This document shows, piece by piece, positions 52,082 to 54,226 of a DNA stretch of 54,226 nt. Made by a program: the position numbers and the translations under genes. The DNA lies in NCBI GenBank assembly GCA_013043705.1, contig JABDNS010000120.1:1-54226 (forward strand). The letters are read 5' to 3'. The number at the start of each line of letters is the position of its first letter. Position 1 is the stretch's first letter. Origin of the DNA: Pseudomonadales bacterium (GTDB lineage Bacteria > Pseudomonadota > Gammaproteobacteria > Pseudomonadales > UBA7434). The notes under the pieces are model-generated. The model did not search any database and had not been told where the DNA came from. It saw nothing but the letters and a program-made list of their open reading frames with translations.

Positions 52082-53794
52082 TTAGGCCGCGCGTATCAAC
52101 TTACCTGGCCTTGCTTCGGTTGGTTTACCATCGCGCATAATAACCTCGCCACTCACCAAGGTATAACGATAACCGTCGGCGTCCTGGAATACGCGCTTGC
52201 CACCCGCGGGCAGGTCATAGGCCATTCTTGGCGCGTTAAGTGTCAGGTTTTCGTAGTCGATAATATTAATATCCGCTTTTTTACCCAACTCAAGTGTGCC
52301 GCGATCATTCAGGCCCATGCAGCTAGCGGTGTCATGCGTTTGCATTTTTATTGCCTGCTCCAGGCTAAAGCGCTTGCCGCGTTCCCTGTCGCGGGTGAAA
52401 TAGGTAAGCAACTGCGTAGGAATAGAGGCATCGCATAACACACCGCAATGCGCACCGGTATCGGCAAGGCTTATCACCGCGTTCTCGTCTTCAAGCATTT
52501 CGATCTGTCGATTAAGGTCGCCATTGTCGTAGCCCATAATCGGGAAGTACAGCATCGCATCACCGTTGCGCTTCAGCAACGCATCGTAGGCGTATTCCTG
52601 CGGCGTTACGCCAGCAGCTTTGGCTTTCGCTGCCACGCTATCCTCAAGCCGGGGCTCGTAGTTGGGATCTTCACCAAGTTCGAACATCATGTCGAAATCG
52701 GTAGCCATACGGTCGGCAATTTCATGACCCATGCTTGGCGTCGGCTCCGCCAGAATCGCAGCGCGAACCTCCGGCTTTCTTAATTCATTGAGTCGCTCTT
52801 CAGGCGTTAGCATGCCCAACTTGCCAAAGTTCTGGTGCATGTAAAACGGGTGAACCGTGCCATTAAAATTCATCAGCACGCTAACCGGCCGCGCCCCAAC
52901 GTTTGGAACCAGCTGTGCACCTTCTGCATTGGCCGACTTCACATAGTCGAGTTGCTGTTGCACGCGAGGCCATTGGTCGCCGGTCTGGTAAAATATGGTG
53001 AAGTTTACTTGGCAGTTGTTTTCGATGGACAAGCGCTTCATCCAGTCCATCTCTTTTTCCCAGTCGTCCCAATCCGAAACAAGTTGATACACGCCCTTGC
53101 CAAGCGCACCCATGGACTTGCCAATACCAAGCAACTCGTCTTCGTCTGAGTAGGTACCCGGCACCGCATCGCCAGCGCGTGTCATATGCAGGGCGGTGCG
53201 TGATGTGGAAAAACCGATGGCGCCAGCATCCAGGCCCTCTTCGACGATGGCCCGCATTTTTTGAATGTCTTCTTCCGTGGCCTTTTCGTTCGCGATACCA
53301 CGCTCACCCATCACGTAAACACGCACCGCGCAGTGAGGAACCTGTGCTGCTATATCCACCGCCCTGGGCATATTCTCTAACGCATCAAGATATTCGGGGA
53401 AGCTCTCCCAACCCCACTCAAGCCCTTCGTCGAGCGCGGAACCCGGAATGTCTTCAACGTCTTCCATCACCTCTATAAGTTCTTTATGCGCCTTGTCGGT
53501 AGGCAGGCAGGGCGCGAAACCCACGCCGCAGTTACCCATCACCAAGGTGGTAATGCCATGATTAACCGCCGGGCTGCACATCGGGTCCCAGGTTGCCTGC
53601 CCGTCCATATGACTGTGTGCATCGACCCAGCCAGGGCATACCAACAAACCACTGGCATCGATTTCTTTTTTCGCGCTGCCCTCTACTTTGCCAATCGCGC
53701 TGATTGCGCCGTCTTTAACCGCAAGGTCGCCATTAAAAGCAGGCTTGCCGGTACCGTCGATGATTTTTCCATTGCGGATGATTAAGTCGTACAT
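52082..53794 (-). CDS. Amidohydrolase family 3 protein (D-aminoacylase / N-acyl-D-amino-acid deacylase type)
   Basis: 570 residues. The metal-binding HSH is in [19 protein letters not shown], preceded by the family N-terminus [78 protein letters not shown] and [19 protein letters not shown] are typical of D-aminoacylase-like amidohydrolases. Cytoplasmic (no signal peptide). It probably hydrolyses an amide or N-acyl bond of a small compound. First gene of a same-strand series continuing with the epoxide hydrolase, SDR and DapB-like genes. Confidence 0.92.
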   Translation of the reverse strand: MYDLIIRNGKIIDGTGKPAFNGDLAVKDGAISAIGKVEGSAKKEIDASGLLVCPGWVDAHSHMDGQATWDPMCSPAVNHGITTLVMGNCGVGFAPCLPTDKAHKELIEVMEDVEDIPGSALDEGLEWGWESFPEYLDALENMPRAVDIAAQVPHCAVRVYVMGERGIANEKATEEDIQKMRAIVEEGLDAGAIGFSTSRTALHMTRAGDAVPGTYSDEDELLGIGKSMGALGKGVYQLVSDWDDWEKEMDWMKRLSIENNCQVNFTIFYQTGDQWPRVQQQLDYVKSANAEGAQLVPNVGARPVSVLMNFNGTVHPFYMHQNFGKLGMLTPEERLNELRKPEVRAAILAEPTPSMGHEIADRMATDFDMMFELGEDPNYEPRLEDSVAAKAKAAGVTPQEYAYDALLKRNGDAMLYFPIMGYDNGDLNRQIEMLEDENAVISLADTGAHCGVLCDASIPTQLLTYFTRDRERGKRFSLEQAIKMQTHDTASCMGLNDRGTLELGKKADINIIDYENLTLNAPRMAYDLPAGGKRVFQDADGYRYTLVSGEVIMRDGKPTEARPGKLIRAA

Positions 53795-54127
53795 TGTTCA
53801 GGCCTCACGTGTGTTTTTATATCGGTGAATTCAAGCGCATCGCCGTGTTAGCGCAATGCTTGGCTGGATTCGACGATGGGGGTCACTGGACGATTCTAGA
53901 GCAATAAATCTAGGTAAAACAGCATGCGAAAGGACTAAATTGCATAAAACAGGAGATACCGGCTAGGTTTGATCAGGCGTGGGAGGCTGGACGAGCAAAG
54001 ATCAAGCAGGGTTGGTGGGTGGTATGGGATGGACATCGAGTAAGCGGGCCCGCGGGGTCGTACTGGATTGACAAAACCGCCGTTGCCTCCGGCGCTTTAA
54101 CCGCTGCGCGGCGGCCTGCGGCCGTCC

Positions 54128-54151
54128 AATAAATCGCTGTGGCGATTTATT
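54128..54151. repeat. Perfect 10-bp hairpin
   Basis: AATAAATCGC (54128-54137), four-base loop TGTG, GCGATTTATT (54142-54151). There is no T-run on either side. It may be a repeat unit or part of a structured leader/trailer of the gene beyond the window. Confidence 0.55.
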
Positions 54152-54196
54152 GTCGAACCGACTTCAGAACCAAGTCCAGTGCCTCCAATCGGATAT

Positions 54197-54225
54197 AAAA
54201 AAGGCCCACCCCGCAGGGGTGAGCC
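54197..54225 (-). terminator. Rho-independent terminator of a gene beyond the window
   Basis: On the minus strand GGCTCACCCC, loop TGC, GGGGTGGGCC (one G-U pair) is followed by TTTTTT. It is a strong intrinsic terminator for a minus-strand transcript arriving from the right-hand side of the window. Confidence 0.8.
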
Positions 54226-54226
54226 T

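Larger units (their letters stand above)
53795..54226. other. Non-coding end of window
   Basis: 432 bp upstream of the amidohydrolase gene with no supportable ORF. The first 200 bp are plain and should contain its promoter. From about 54080 on there is GC-rich DNA with several short inverted repeats (for example around GCGCGGCGGCCTGCGGCCG), a perfect 10-bp hairpin (54128-54151) and a terminator (54197-54225). I checked for a tRNA on both strands and did not find a cloverleaf. Confidence 0.6.

Noticed and set aside
54080-54160. Possible tRNA near the window end (GGTTCGA-like stretch on the minus strand)
   Set aside because: No matching acceptor, D or anticodon stems could be drawn; the motif overlaps an AT-rich hairpin instead.

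Overview
The window looks like a chromosomal segment of an aerobic marine-type Gammaproteobacterium, perhaps in the Cellvibrionales/Spongiibacteraceae/Halieaceae area. This is inferred from gene content and order (rpsF-rpsR-DUF2232-rplI-dnaB, fadBA, yghU, copAB); no 16S gene is present, so the lineage is a guess. Nearly all DNA is coding, there is no tRNA, rRNA, prophage or CRISPR array, and most genes are on the minus strand.

Layout. (1) 1-3009: the ribosomal S6/S18/L9 operon with a sigma-70-type promoter, running into the 5' part of dnaB. (2) 3090-23160, all minus strand: a six-gene locus. In transcription order it encodes a GAF-HlyD fusion, a PqqD-like/M50 peptidase/HlyD fusion, a third HlyD-type adaptor, a 3272-residue LEPR-XLL/DUF4347 multidomain exoprotein, a hybrid histidine kinase with two HPt domains, and a REC-GGDEF-EAL response regulator. 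I read this as an exporter, its giant cargo and a phosphorelay ending in c-di-GMP hydrolysis. It is the most interesting part of the window. (3) 23319-28528: cardiolipin synthase, copAB copper resistance and a membrane fatty-acid-hydroxylase/sterol-desaturase family enzyme. (4) 28586-38570: fadBA beta-oxidation genes, a YghU-type glutathione transferase, an RND efflux pump (permease plus adaptor) and a short-chain dehydrogenase. (5) 38712-42450: an envelope/osmotic-stress block (small lipoprotein, DUF1328, CsbD, MscS channel, PRC-barrel-like protein) and a sigma-54 activator with a degenerate receiver domain. Two divergent, near-consensus sigma-54 promoters lie between the lipoprotein and DUF1328 genes, tying the block to that activator. 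(6) 42493-46270: Na+/amino-acid symporter, aldehyde dehydrogenase and class I glutamine amidotransferase, possibly for amine/amino-acid use. (7) 46274-53794: a catabolic set (TauD-like dioxygenase, secreted sulfatase, DapB-like dehydrogenase, dienoyl-CoA-reductase-like SDR, epoxide hydrolase, D-aminoacylase-type amidohydrolase). The sulfatase gene is bracketed by REP-like hairpins sharing a GGGGACAG..TTACTTTG core. (8) 53795-54226: non-coding DNA with hairpins and a minus-strand terminator for a gene beyond the window.

All family names come from reading motifs and from memory; no database search was run. Starts were moved from the ORF-track position wherever a Shine-Dalgarno sequence, a stop-start overlap or the family's usual length supported another codon.
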